The notes below the pieces were generated by a model, which had not been told where the DNA came from, did not search any database, and worked only from the letters and a program-made list of their open reading frames with translations. Of a DNA stretch of 45,042 bases, positions 6,772 to 15,234 are shown in pieces (position 1 is the stretch's first letter; every line of letters begins with the position of its first letter). The DNA is from Olavius sp. associated proteobacterium Delta 1. GTDB lineage: Bacteria > Desulfobacterota > Desulfobacteria > Desulfobacterales > JAFDCJ01. Location: contig CACVKW010000552.1 of the NCBI GenBank assembly GCA_902749685.1, positions 1-45,042 on the forward strand, given 5' to 3'. Both the position numbers and the translations under genes were made by a program.

Positions 6772-7905
6772 CTACTTAATCGGAATCGAGTATCCCATCT
6801 CCTTAAACGCCTCTTTGGCCACCACGAAGAAGTCCTCGATGTCCCTGGCGGTGATCCAGCCCAGGTTGCAGAGCCTGAAGGTTGCCAGGCCGAACATTTT
6901 ACCCGGGTAGATAGTAAAGCCGCGTTCATAGCAGTAGTCATGCAGGGTGGCAAAATCGAAGCGATCATCCTCGGGTGCTTTAATGGTGACCACCAGGTGC
7001 CCCTGGATCTCTTTGTCGATCACATAACCCAATCCGATTCCTTCCAATCCCTTGTGGATGGCTTCCCAGCAGCCGGTGATGCGTTCGTAGCGGGCCTGCT
7101 CCCCTTCTTCGCGGTACTCCCTGATGGCCTGCTGCAGGGCATAAATCACCTGAACCGGGGGCGTGAAATGCATCTCGCCCACCCGGTCGAAAAAGTCGTA
7201 CTGCATAAACAGGTTGCAGTAATAGGAGCGCGTCGGGTAGTCTTTGGACTTGACGATTTCATCGACCTTGCCCACCACCCAGGAAACACCGGTCATGGCG
7301 CACAGGCCCTTTTGGGCCGAGGACATGCAAAAATCAATATTTTCTTCCTCCATATTGATGGGCAGCAGGCCGTAGGTCGAAATCGTATCGGCGATGAAAA
7401 TGCAGTTGTTGTCATGGGCCAGCTTGCCGATTTCACGTACCGGATTCAAAACACCGGTGCCGGTTTCATGATGGGTGGTGGCCACCACGGCGATGTCTTT
7501 ATCTTTTTCGAGGGTTTCTTGGAGCACCTTCAGATCCGGCAGTCCCGTGGTCGGAAACTCGAGATTGACGCAGGGGATGTGATAATAACCGGCAATTTCA
7601 GCCATCCGGCTGGAATAGGCCCCGTTGTCGACGACACAGATCTTTTTACCCTCGGGAACCAGCGAATTCACCAGCACATCCTGGATGATCGTGCCGGAGC
7701 CGGTGAACAGCACCGCCGTGTATTTTTCCGGGTCCGCGTGCACGACCTTGACGAGTTCACGGCGGACCTCATCCATAATTTCAACAAACTCATTTTCCCG
7801 CGGACAGATATCGGGCACCACCTGGGCATATTTAACCGTATCGGTGGTGGTGGCCGGACCGGGATTCAACAAAACGTTGCGTTTGACGGGCTTTACGACT
7901 TCCAT
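6772..7905 (-). CDS. phnW: PhnW-type 2-aminoethylphosphonate:pyruvate aminotransferase
   Basis: 377 aa, class V PLP aminotransferase. It aligns along its length with Salmonella PhnW from memory: LNPGPATTTDTVK at the N-terminus, PLP aspartate Asp173 (IADTISTYG), Schiff-base lysine Lys199 (SSAQKG), FTPPVQVIYALQQAI, and the substrate carboxylate-binding arginine Arg344 (ATFRLCNLGW). The expected reaction is 2-aminoethylphosphonate plus pyruvate to phosphonoacetaldehyde plus L-alanine. Taurine:pyruvate aminotransferase belongs to class III, so this fold argues for a phosphonate rather than a sulfonate. It sits between the citrate-synthase-like pair and the acylating dehydrogenase, on the same strand. 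Fairly sure of the family; substrate inferred. Confidence 0.75.
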   Translation of the reverse strand: MEVVKPVKRNVLLNPGPATTTDTVKYAQVVPDICPRENEFVEIMDEVRRELVKVVHADPEKYTAVLFTGSGTIIQDVLVNSLVPEGKKICVVDNGAYSSRMAEIAGYYHIPCVNLEFPTTGLPDLKVLQETLEKDKDIAVVATTHHETGTGVLNPVREIGKLAHDNNCIFIADTISTYGLLPINMEEENIDFCMSSAQKGLCAMTGVSWVVGKVDEIVKSKDYPTRSYYCNLFMQYDFFDRVGEMHFTPPVQVIYALQQAIREYREEGEQARYERITGCWEAIHKGLEGIGLGYVIDKEIQGHLVVTIKAPEDDRFDFATLHDYCYERGFTIYPGKMFGLATFRLCNLGWITARDIEDFFVVAKEAFKEMGYSIPIK

Positions 7906-7922
7906 GATAAGACCCCTTGATA

Positions 7923-8165
7923 GAATGCCTAAATTGCCTAAAATGCCTAAAATTATGTATTTCTGTCTATTTAATATAACTACATATACCAGATCAGTTC
8001 AAAGTCTCAGATCACTCACGAAAAACCAAACTTATCGTCTATTCACAATTAACCACCCCGCCGCAAGCGGATGGGATATTGAAAAGACTACAATAAAATG
8101 ACGGAGTGAAACGACACATTAATTTTAGGCATTTTAGGCATTTTAGCGCATTCTAGGCATTTCCT
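7923..8165. repeat. Large inverted repeat of TGCCTAAAAT units
   Basis: The left arm (7923-7965) has three tandem TGCCTAAA(AT) units followed by a ttatgtatttctgtct tail. The right arm (8098-8163) is its inverse, with three to four AGGCATT units. The two face each other across ~135 bp and fill the whole gap between the aminotransferase gene and the first citrate-synthase-like gene. Confidence 0.7.
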
Positions 8166-8167
8166 TT

Positions 8168-9235
8168 TTATAGTTTCCCAACTGTTTTAATCCCGCTCTT
8201 CTTGCTGGGATCTTCAATCTCCTCCACGATGGAATGTCCGCTGCCGACAAGCTTCTTTCTTTCTTCCCTGGCCCGGGCCCATTCGTCTACCGAGTGGCAG
8301 ATGCCGGATCGGGCCACCTGACTGCGGTCTTTCATGGACGGCACCGGCCGGTCTTCCGGTCCATCGTAAAATTCCTTGGGGGTCAGGGTCTGGCCGGTGC
8401 GCCGGTGCTCATCGCGTTCAACTTCCTCGATGTAGTGGGCACCGACGGCAAACGAGCGGGTCACTGCCAGTATGGCCCAGGTTGCTTCGGGCGAAAATCC
8501 GAGATCCAGCATGACGGCGCCGGTGGCACCCAGCAGGTCGAGGTCGACGGGCTCATCGCTGATGGCCTGGGCTGCTTTGACGATCTCTCTGGTGAATTCA
8601 ATGTATTTTCCGGCCACCCCGAGCTTTTCGGCCCGGGCAAGCATGCGCGCTGCGGCCGGGTCTTTGAGCATCAGGTTGGATACCCCCAGGGCCTCGTCCT
8701 GCATATTTTCCCGCACCAGGCGGTCGGCGGCCTCTGTCAGGGATAGCCCTTGCTCTGCTACCAGTTTGAGATAGTTTTCCAGGCGGTTGCCAAAGGCTGA
8801 ATAGGCGCCGTAGGCATGCCCGAAGGCCAGAATGGAGGCGCCGCAGGCCTGGGTCAAAAATGTTTTGGACTGGGCCACAATGCGCGACATCACCGCCGGA
8901 CCGGACAAACCATCTTCCAGCGCCATGATCATGACGTAGTTGAGCATCTGTTCTTCTTCGATCGCCGGGATCCGGGCCTGATAGTCAATAAACAGCATGT
9001 CGACCACGCCGTAGCCCTCCTCCATGACTTCGGTGGTGTCGTACCCGCGGGATACGATGCGGTGAACATTTTTATAGGCAACTTCCGATGCCCATTGAAA
9101 AGGAGCCCGCTTGGTATCAAGCGGCACGGTGCCGTATTCTCGTTTCATATAATCAAAGGGGTTTTTCGGGCTGTCCAGATTCCCGATTTTTCCTTTTTTT
9201 TCATTCAGCTCCGGTTTTTCGGTTATATTACCCAT
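8168..9235 (-). CDS. Divergent citrate synthase-fold protein, paralogue 1 (citryl-CoA lyase-like)
   Basis: 355 aa. The mostly helical citrate synthase/citryl-CoA lyase fold is recognisable from a small-domain segment (EEGYGVVDMLFIDYQARIP), a GHA motif (LAFGHAYGAYSAF, His140) matching the first catalytic histidine, a DP pair (LKDPAAARML), and TGAVMLDLGFSPEATWAI. Aligned by eye with E. coli GltA, the second histidine of the G-F-G-H-R motif is replaced (EALGVSNLMLKDP) and the NVD aspartate aligns with a hydrophobic residue. The N-terminal ~45 residues are an extra polar segment. The start overlaps the stop of paralogue 2 by 13 nt, so the two are co-translated and probably form a heteromer. The reaction is unknown; it should act on a CoA thioester. 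Confidence 0.6.
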   Translation of the reverse strand: MGNITEKPELNEKKGKIGNLDSPKNPFDYMKREYGTVPLDTKRAPFQWASEVAYKNVHRIVSRGYDTTEVMEEGYGVVDMLFIDYQARIPAIEEEQMLNYVMIMALEDGLSGPAVMSRIVAQSKTFLTQACGASILAFGHAYGAYSAFGNRLENYLKLVAEQGLSLTEAADRLVRENMQDEALGVSNLMLKDPAAARMLARAEKLGVAGKYIEFTREIVKAAQAISDEPVDLDLLGATGAVMLDLGFSPEATWAILAVTRSFAVGAHYIEEVERDEHRRTGQTLTPKEFYDGPEDRPVPSMKDRSQVARSGICHSVDEWARAREERKKLVGSGHSIVEEIEDPSKKSGIKTVGKL

Positions 9236-10119
9236 TTTTTATACTCTCCCTCCTCTTTTTGTTTGCGCGCATATTCCTGCCTGTCTTCCTGCTTGGGAAC
9301 GATGCGGTCATCCGGACCCACGTATTTAATCATGGAAAGATCGATCATCTGGACCATCGGCTCATTGCGCGAAGCACCCCAGGCCCGTCCCTTTTTCATG
9401 TTGAACAGGGCATGGGCCGCACAGCTGAATCCGCGGCAGACACTGCCCAGACACCAGGCTGCATTGGGGGAAAAACCGATTTCCATCAACGCCGTATTGC
9501 CGGAACCGACCACGTTGACCCCGACATAGGAGCGGCCTTCTGCTTTGCGGCGGGCATGAAAATGCTTTTCGAGCGCCCGCTGGAACTCGAGGTAAACGCC
9601 TTCCAGGCCGAGTTCCTCCTGTTTGAGGTGAATCGGCTCGGCCCGCGGATCACTGTCGATGTGCTGGGGCTGGCCCATCCCCATGACCGGGCGGCCGGCG
9701 TCCATGTATTCGTCGACCAGAATCTTGGCCATTTCATCAATGGTTTTGCCTTCCTTTTGGGCGCGCTCGATGTACTTGTTGAGCATGTAACCGTGGGCGG
9801 CACCGGGCCCGTGAACGCCGCCAAAGGTGGAGACGGCCGCGGCAATTGTGCAGGGCAGATTGGGCCGGCCGGCACTCACGCCGATGGAGGCCACCGCCGA
9901 AGGCGACATGGAGTGTTCCATAAACACACCCATCTCGTATTTGAGCATCTTTTCCTCTGCTTCAGTCGGGATCCGGTTCTGGTACATTACGAACAATGCA
10001 TCGCAGAATGAATAGCCCTCTTCGGCCAGTTCACTCAAATCATAGCCGCGCATGACGGTTTTTTCTTCCGTCTTGTAGGAGATGGCGGTCTTTCTGCGAA
10101 TCAATGGGTCTCTATCCAT
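9223..10119 (-). CDS. Divergent citrate synthase-fold protein, paralogue 2 (citryl-CoA lyase-like)
   Basis: 298 aa, related to its downstream neighbour. Visible are EEGYSFCDALFVMYQNRIPT, the first histidine motif FGGVHGPGAAHGY (His103), a DPRA block (GMGQPQHIDSDPRA, 147-160) and VGVNVVGSGNTALMEIGF. Against GltA the DPRA block has the same 14-residue spacing, but the catalytic His is Gln150, and the NVD aspartate becomes Val204. Canonical citrate synthase activity is therefore unlikely unless residues come from the partner subunit. It is first of the overlapping pair; GGAGGAAATAA precedes the ATG. Family members without these residues are not characterised to my knowledge. Confidence 0.6.
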   Translation of the reverse strand: MDRDPLIRRKTAISYKTEEKTVMRGYDLSELAEEGYSFCDALFVMYQNRIPTEAEEKMLKYEMGVFMEHSMSPSAVASIGVSAGRPNLPCTIAAAVSTFGGVHGPGAAHGYMLNKYIERAQKEGKTIDEMAKILVDEYMDAGRPVMGMGQPQHIDSDPRAEPIHLKQEELGLEGVYLEFQRALEKHFHARRKAEGRSYVGVNVVGSGNTALMEIGFSPNAAWCLGSVCRGFSCAAHALFNMKKGRAWGASRNEPMVQMIDLSMIKYVGPDDRIVPKQEDRQEYARKQKEEGEYKKWVI

Positions 10120-10553
10120 TATTTCCTCCTGTTTTATTTTCGATTAATTATTATCAACATATATTTTGGTTAGCCACGAATTGACACGAATTACCACGAA
10201 TTCTTGCAAGGCTAAGAATCATCCGTTTTCCAGCGATGCCCGACGTTTGCCGCTTATCTAAACCCAATAATAAAGTAACTATTAACCCAAGTGTAGTATA
10301 AGTCAAAATAATAATATTTATGTTTTTGATAATAAAAAGTTATCATTTCTATCGAAAGGAATTATTCATCAACCCGATGTTTTTTCTGTTAGATTTCAAT
10401 TAGACTGGGTCGAATCAGATGATATCTTTTATCTGCCATCTATTATCTGTTTCACTGTCCTCTGAGATCTGCTTTCTGTCCTCTGACCTCTGTCTTCTGT
10501 CATCCGTCATCTGTCCTCTGTCTTCTGACACCTGAAACCTGTAACCTTCTTCT
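10120..10553. repeat. Intergenic low-complexity block: CACGAATT units and CTGTCCTCTG units
   Basis: No gene is seen in this 434-bp gap. 10171-10203 holds three CCACGAATT-like units. 10262-10370 is very AT-rich. 10434-10545 is a run of imperfect CTGTCCTCTG/CTGTCTTCTG units, and a second such run lies at 27204-27270. Confidence 0.6.
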
Positions 10554-11426
10554 TTATTTACTCAACCCGATACACACCACCCCGAGCGCAATCAGCGCGG
10601 AGCCGGCAATTTTTTGCCGAGCATGCGCCTCCTTTAGCCGGATGATCCCCAGCAAAGCTGAGAAAACAATGCTGACCTCGCGCGCGGCCACAACATAACT
10701 GACTTTGCTGAGTTGAAATGCAAAAAGGATCATCAGGTAGGTAAACAGGACCAGAAAGCCGTCGATTAAAATCGGTCCCCGATTATTTTGCCACTCCAAT
10801 TTTAGGTCTGCACGGGCCTGGATCATCACATAGGGGGATAACAACAACAGCGAAATGACAAACATCAAATAGATATATACCGGCGGGTAAACAAGGCCGA
10901 CCCCCACTTTGTCAACCAGAGAATACCCGGCAATTGTTCCCCCGGTAAAAAGGGCCCAGATGGAAGCGCTTCCCTTCATGGCTCGAAAAGGCTCAATCAT
11001 GGCGTCAAGATTGAATGAATTCAGGTGAATAATGTAAATTCCCATCACAACCAGGGCAATACCCAATCCACCCACTAATGAGAGATGCTCCTGCAGAAAT
11101 GTAATGGCCAGAATCGGTACTAACAGGGGTCCGGAGCCGCGCGCGAGGGGGTATACCAGCGACAGGTCTCCTCTTTCGTAGGCCCCTCCCATAAACCAGA
11201 AATACAGGGCGTGTAACACGCCGGTGGCAACGATACAGGCCCACCCGGTCGGAGAAATGGTCAACTGCGGCCAGAAATACAGAAACATCGGCAGATAGCC
11301 GATGCATGCGATCAGCAGAAACCACCAGATAAAGGCCATTTTGTTGCGGCTTTTTTTAGCCAGATAATTCCAACTGGCATGGAATAACGCCGCTATGAGC
11401 ACGATACCCAGGGCCAGGCCGCTCAT
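10554..11426 (-). CDS. EamA/DMT-family membrane transporter, phosphonate-associated type
   Basis: 290 aa with about ten hydrophobic segments in two EamA halves, including the conserved YPLARGSGPLLVPILA segment around residue 92. I recall a subfamily of these proteins, annotated as phosphonate-utilisation-associated membrane protein, with the same layout and gene neighbourhood. It is probably an inner-membrane exporter or importer of a small metabolite; direction and substrate cannot be read from sequence. AAGGGG lies ~8 nt before the ATG. It lies between the zinc alcohol dehydrogenase and the citrate-synthase-like pair on the same strand. Confidence 0.7.
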   Translation of the reverse strand: MSGLALGIVLIAALFHASWNYLAKKSRNKMAFIWWFLLIACIGYLPMFLYFWPQLTISPTGWACIVATGVLHALYFWFMGGAYERGDLSLVYPLARGSGPLLVPILAITFLQEHLSLVGGLGIALVVMGIYIIHLNSFNLDAMIEPFRAMKGSASIWALFTGGTIAGYSLVDKVGVGLVYPPVYIYLMFVISLLLLSPYVMIQARADLKLEWQNNRGPILIDGFLVLFTYLMILFAFQLSKVSYVVAAREVSIVFSALLGIIRLKEAHARQKIAGSALIALGVVCIGLSK

Positions 11427-11448
11427 ATAAGTGACCCCTTAAGGAGAA

Positions 11449-11640
11449 GTTATTAGTTAATGGTTATTGGTTAATAGGTAAAAAGGTATGAATCTCGTTC
11501 CTAAATTCCGTGAATCATCAAAATATTGAATTACGATCCCATCAAACTAAACGAAATAAAATAACTAAAAAAATTCAACGAACTCATTGGGCCAACCAAA
11601 TAAATAATGACCAACACGTTCTAATAACAAATAACCAACA
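11449..11640. repeat. Imperfect palindrome of TTATTGGTTAAT units, copy 1
   Basis: The left arm gttattagttaatggttatt (11449-11468, continuing to 11478) is the rough inverse of ttctaataacaaataaccaa (11619-11638). A second copy lies at 17246-17384. No gene is seen between the arms. Confidence 0.55.
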
Positions 11641-11648
11641 ACGGCCAT

Positions 11649-12743
11649 TTATGGCAAGACTGCCACGCGGATGGCTTTGCCGGAATCAGCCAGTCGCAGT
11701 CCGTCGTTAATGTTTTCCAAATTCACCCGGTGAGTGACGATATCTTTAAAAGGGAATTTCTCGCGGGTCATGGCCAGCAAATCCACCGCCGCTTGCAGAT
11801 GCCGGACATCATAATTGTGGACCCCCTTGAGTGTCAGCCGGCGCCAGACGATATCGCAGGCATCATAGGTAAAATTGGCCCCCGGCGCGGAGTTGCCGAT
11901 TTCCACATAGCGCCCGCCGGTTCGCAAACATTTTAAGCCCGTCGGGATGAGGTCGGCAATCCCGGCCACCTCCAGGACGCAATCGACGCCAAAACCATCA
12001 GTCAAACCGCGGACCGCCTGCACCACTTCCTCGGCGGACATGCCTTTGACGTTAATGGCATCGGTGGCCCCGAAGGCCTTGATAAAGTCCAGGCGATGGT
12101 CCAAAATATCGGTCACAATGACGCGCCGGCATCCATAATGCTTAGCCAGCGCCGCCGCATAGAATCCGAGCGCTCCGGCCCCCTGAATCAGGACGTTTTC
12201 AAAAGGTTTGACTTGCGCTTCTTCCCAGCCGGCAATCACCGTCGCCAGGGCACAGTTGGCCGGGGCGACCTCTTCGTCGCTCAGACCGTCGGGGATTCTG
12301 ATGACACAGGTGCCCGGAGTAATGTAGCAATAATCAGCAAATCCGCCGACAAAATGCGGCGGCTGTGCGCAACTGTCATGGCCGTATTTTTTCAGCCGGC
12401 GGCACTTCATCATCAGCCCTTTTTCGCGGCAAAAGTAGCATTTACCGCAGTTGTCCATGATGGTCCAGGTAATGCGATCGCCGACACTCAGTGGCCGATC
12501 ACCCGAGTCATGGGTGACCCCTGCCCCGAGCGCTGCAATGCGGCCCACAATCTCGTGACCCAGAATGATCGGCGTCGGCGCAGTTCTGCGGCCTTTCCAT
12601 GAGTGCACATCCGACCCGCAGATCGTGCAGCAGGTAACTTTGACCAGAATGCAGCCCCTGTCCACCGGGGGCAGCGGGTATTCTTTTATCGCAAGGTCCA
12701 TTCCGGCAGCCGTCATGACGGCTGCTTTTGCTGTTTTAGCCAT
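11649..12743 (-). CDS. Zinc-dependent alcohol dehydrogenase, phosphonate-catabolism-associated clade
   Basis: 364 aa medium-chain dehydrogenase. Catalytic zinc ligands are Cys42 (CTICGSDVHSWKGRR), His63 and Glu64 (ILGHEIVG); the structural zinc site is Cys99, Cys102, Cys105 and Cys113 (CGKCYFC, then MMKC). The Rossmann segment is IQGAGALGFYAAALAKHYG. The ICGSDVHSWKGRR-APTP run and overall layout match the clade I recall as the putative phosphonate-catabolism-associated alcohol dehydrogenase (HpnZ-type). It may reduce acetaldehyde or phosphonoacetaldehyde, or oxidise a hydroxyalkylphosphonate. The start is set at 12743, where AGGAGGGAT precedes the ATG; the upstream extension in frame is repeat sequence. 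Confidence 0.75.
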   Translation of the reverse strand: MAKTAKAAVMTAAGMDLAIKEYPLPPVDRGCILVKVTCCTICGSDVHSWKGRRTAPTPIILGHEIVGRIAALGAGVTHDSGDRPLSVGDRITWTIMDNCGKCYFCREKGLMMKCRRLKKYGHDSCAQPPHFVGGFADYCYITPGTCVIRIPDGLSDEEVAPANCALATVIAGWEEAQVKPFENVLIQGAGALGFYAAALAKHYGCRRVIVTDILDHRLDFIKAFGATDAINVKGMSAEEVVQAVRGLTDGFGVDCVLEVAGIADLIPTGLKCLRTGGRYVEIGNSAPGANFTYDACDIVWRRLTLKGVHNYDVRHLQAAVDLLAMTREKFPFKDIVTHRVNLENINDGLRLADSGKAIRVAVLP

Positions 12744-12781
12744 ATCCCTCCTATGCGTATTACCCTGGCCCGGACAAGACG

Positions 12782-12872
12782 GAGTTGAAAATTGAAGATT
12801 TGTGGATGTCGCTTCCCCCCGTCCTTTTAAAATCGAAAGAATACCTTGAATATTCAATCGAAAATATTCAAT
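12782..12872. repeat. Palindrome of TTGAATATT/TTGAAAATT units, copy 1
   Basis: gagttgaaaattgaagattt (12782-12801) faces ttgaatattcaatcgaaaat plus attcaatc (12849-12872). It is the same unit family as 39931-40073. Confidence 0.45.
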
Positions 12873-12963
12873 CATTACAGGTCAGCGAAATTGTCACAAT
12901 TCAATTTTTTTTGCACAAAATACAAAGAAATAACAGCTAAGATTCTAATTGAACGATAAACGC

Positions 12964-13371
12964 TTAATCAGACGTTAAATGCTCGATGTTCCATTTTTTG
13001 AGAAAGCGATACTTTTGTTCCAGGTAGGCAACCCGTTCGGCAGTGTTGTCAGAAAGGTACAGGAGCTCATAGCCGGCTTTTTTCAAGCAGCCTACTAATT
13101 TTACAGTTCCATCATCGGGTCGGTAACTTGAGCACCACAAGAGCGAAAGCGTTTCGGATGAGCCCTGAATATTCCAGGATTTCTTTGCCCGCTGCCAGAA
13201 CTTATCGGCCGATATCATTCCGGTCCGATATTGTCCACCCGCATCCCCATTTAAAATATCTTCCACCGCCTCCCGATCGATATTATACCTGTCAGCAATG
13301 GCATCGGCGGCAATCCGGGTGCCGTCTGAAAAATAAACTCCGCCAAGATCAAATATGATTGTTTTGCTCAT
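12964..13371 (-). pseudogene. HAD-superfamily hydrolase, C-terminally truncated
   Basis: 135 aa against about 200 for the family. The HAD motif I nucleophile is present (TIIFDLGGVYFSD, Asp8), as is a motif II-like segment (ELLYLSDNTAERVAYLEQKY). The reading ends at IEHLTSD just before motif III (Lys) and motif IV (DD) should appear. No continuation is evident in other frames within the 220-bp gap. It follows the PhnX-like gene by 20 nt, so it was co-transcribed. As it stands it lacks Mg-binding acidic residues and is probably inactive; a non-catalytic role cannot be excluded. Confidence 0.55.
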
Positions 13372-13391
13372 TATCTTTTTAAGTAAATAGG

Positions 13392-14117
13392 CTAGAATTC
13401 AGTTTGAATCAGCTCGGGCAAGTCCTTCACACTTTCAATCACATGGGTATGCCAGTATTTGCCCCAGGCCGTTACGGGACGGGGACCGCTGAGCACCCCC
13501 ACCACACCGCGGCAGCCGGCATTGCGGCCTTCTAGCATATCGGCCGGGGTATCTCCGATTTTTATGACTTCATGCACACTCTGGACGTCGAGCTTTTCCA
13601 TGGCGTAAAAAATCATATAGGGCGCCGGCCGGCCCCTTTCGCCCGAAACCGATTCGACGTGCACCGAGCAATCGACCAGGCCATCGCGCACCCAGCCCAA
13701 ACCGTCCATGATGGCCTCGGTAATTTTGCCGTGAAACCCGGTATCCGTGGCGACCTTGATGCCATTCTCGTGGCACCAGCGAAAGGTGTCGGCCGCGCCG
13801 GGCACCTCTTTGACGCTTGACCGGTAATGGGCGATCATGATTTCTTCATACCGGTCAAAAACCTGCTTGGCCAGATCATAGGTCCTGGGGTCCTGGATTT
13901 TTTCAAAGTCCTTAAAGTCAATGTCCTGGCCTTGGGATCGGGCGATCAAAAACTGATACAGATGGATTTTATTGGTTCCCATGTGAAGTAAAATTTCATC
14001 CGGGGTGGTGTTGAGGTCATATTCCTGTGCTGCTTTATACAGACAATCCCGCACCCCCGTGTCATCGTAAACAGTCGTTCCGGACAGATCAAACATGACC
14101 ATACTGATATTACTCAT
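13392..14117 (-). CDS. PhnX-like phosphonatase (HAD superfamily)
   Basis: 241 aa. HAD motif I is MFDLSGTTVYDD (Asp10). The cap segment LLHMGTNKIHLYQ carries Lys50 at the position of the Schiff-base lysine of Bacillus cereus phosphonatase (MGLLK in that enzyme). Motif III/IV region: GRPAPYMIFYAMEKLDV, then VIKIGDTPADMLEGRNAG, and the tail HTHVIESVKDLPELI typical of the phosphonatase-like clade. The expected reaction is hydrolysis of phosphonoacetaldehyde to acetaldehyde and phosphate. The start at 14117 is preceded by GGGAG; the longer frame runs through palindromic repeat DNA. Substrate inferred from family and operon. Confidence 0.75.
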   Translation of the reverse strand: MSNISMVMFDLSGTTVYDDTGVRDCLYKAAQEYDLNTTPDEILLHMGTNKIHLYQFLIARSQGQDIDFKDFEKIQDPRTYDLAKQVFDRYEEIMIAHYRSSVKEVPGAADTFRWCHENGIKVATDTGFHGKITEAIMDGLGWVRDGLVDCSVHVESVSGERGRPAPYMIFYAMEKLDVQSVHEVIKIGDTPADMLEGRNAGCRGVVGVLSGPRPVTAWGKYWHTHVIESVKDLPELIQTEF

Positions 14118-14160
14118 TAGTCGCTCCCTTCCATTAAAGGCGCAAGTAATACACTTATAA

Positions 14161-14230
14161 CCACGAAGGACACGAAGAGGGAATGTCAATATGTTCTGTC
14201 TTGCCTTCGTGATCTTCGTGTTCTTCGTGG
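14161..14230. repeat. Imperfect palindrome of CCACGAAGGA units
   Basis: ccacgaaggacacgaag (14161-14177) is the inverse of cttcgtgatcttcgtgttct plus tcgtgg (14205-14230), a hairpin with ~27 nt between the arms. It is located in the 166-bp gap between the PhnX-like and PstS-like genes. Confidence 0.7.
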
Positions 14231-14283
14231 TGAGATAACTTACGATCGAATTCAACTGGAACTTTCCAGATAACCGCGATAAA

Positions 14284-15138
14284 TTATTCGTTGATGGGAA
14301 GGTACCCCATGCGCGCCACAATCTGTTGACCTTCCGAACTCAAAACAAAATCGATAAACTGCCGCGCTTCACCCGCGGGCTTTCCCAGGGTAACCAGCAT
14401 CGGTGTGCGGGATAACAAATATTGACCGCTTTTAATATTATCTGTGGTGGGCGCCACCCCATCGATCTTAACCGCCCGCGACTCTCTGGGGATGCTGCCA
14501 ACCGAAAGATAGGCAATCGCACCGCGGATCTTTGACAGCGAAAAGAGCAATTCCTGCGATCTTTTGATCAAGGGAAAAAATGGCGGCTTGAAACTGGTAA
14601 AGGGGGGTGTCAACAACATGCCCTCGCCTTTTTTTTCCACTGTGACGTAAGCCGGAACATATTCCTCCTCGCCGATAATCTTCTTTTCGAAAAACTTGCG
14701 CGTGCCCGAATACCCGTCGCGAATCAATACCACAACGCCGGTCCCGTCCTCCCAAAGGCTCTTGTTTCCGGTAAAAATCGCTTTGAGTTCTGCGCGCGTC
14801 AGACCGGACGTCCGATTGGAAGGGTTGACGACCACCGCAACCGCATCCCGGCAATATGGTGCGCCCACCAGACCGGAAGCGGTCTGCGCTTCGGTCAGCT
14901 GAAATGAGGTGTAGGCCAAATCCACCTTGTGCTTAACCACCCGATGGATTCCCTCAAGGGATCCGGGACCGCTCAAATCGACGGGAATAGCCGTCCGGGT
15001 GCCGAATGCAATCACCAGGTTGCGCATCAGTTCAAGGTTGGAAGCCGAACCGACCACGCGCATATCGGCGTCGGCATTCAGGCCTAAACCTGCTGACAGC
15101 AGGCAGATCATAAAAAAGCAGCGCACCTTTATATACAT
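14284..15138 (-). CDS. PstS-like periplasmic binding protein
   Basis: 284 aa from MYIKVRCFFMICLLSAGLG, a signal peptide. The mature protein has the PBP-like phosphate/oxyanion fold: GSASNLELMRNL near the start, LSGPGSLEGIHRVVKHKVDLAYT, AVVVNPSNRTSGLTRAELKAIFTGN (the classic PstS segment), DGYSGTRKFFEKKIIG and a C-terminal FIDFVLSSEGQQIVARMGYLPI. It should capture phosphate or a phosphonate in the periplasm and feed the adjacent permeases, or sense the liberated phosphate. No Pst permease is in the window. A GTG five codons upstream is an alternative start; neither has a clear ribosome site. Confidence 0.7.
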   Translation of the reverse strand: MYIKVRCFFMICLLSAGLGLNADADMRVVGSASNLELMRNLVIAFGTRTAIPVDLSGPGSLEGIHRVVKHKVDLAYTSFQLTEAQTASGLVGAPYCRDAVAVVVNPSNRTSGLTRAELKAIFTGNKSLWEDGTGVVVLIRDGYSGTRKFFEKKIIGEEEYVPAYVTVEKKGEGMLLTPPFTSFKPPFFPLIKRSQELLFSLSKIRGAIAYLSVGSIPRESRAVKIDGVAPTTDNIKSGQYLLSRTPMLVTLGKPAGEARQFIDFVLSSEGQQIVARMGYLPINE

Positions 15139-15234
15139 GTTGGCAACCCACACGTGTCATTGATAATGCAAAAATTTCAAAGCGAAATTCATCCCACCTT
15201 GATGTCCGGCACCGTTGTGAGATCCGTCTTTTTC

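Noticed and set aside
5060..7905. Taurine/sulfonate catabolic pathway based on the SauS-like dehydrogenase
   Set aside because: The aminotransferase is class V PhnW-like, not class III taurine type, and the neighbours are phosphonate genes. A sulfonate role is kept only as an alternative.
6940..7920. Long open frame on the plus strand opposite phnW
   Set aside because: It is antisense to a clearly conserved aminotransferase and its translation is compositionally odd; a shadow frame.
14118..14321. N-terminal extension of the PhnX-like protein
   Set aside because: The frame runs through the CCACGAAGGA palindrome, and a ribosome site supports the ATG at 14117.
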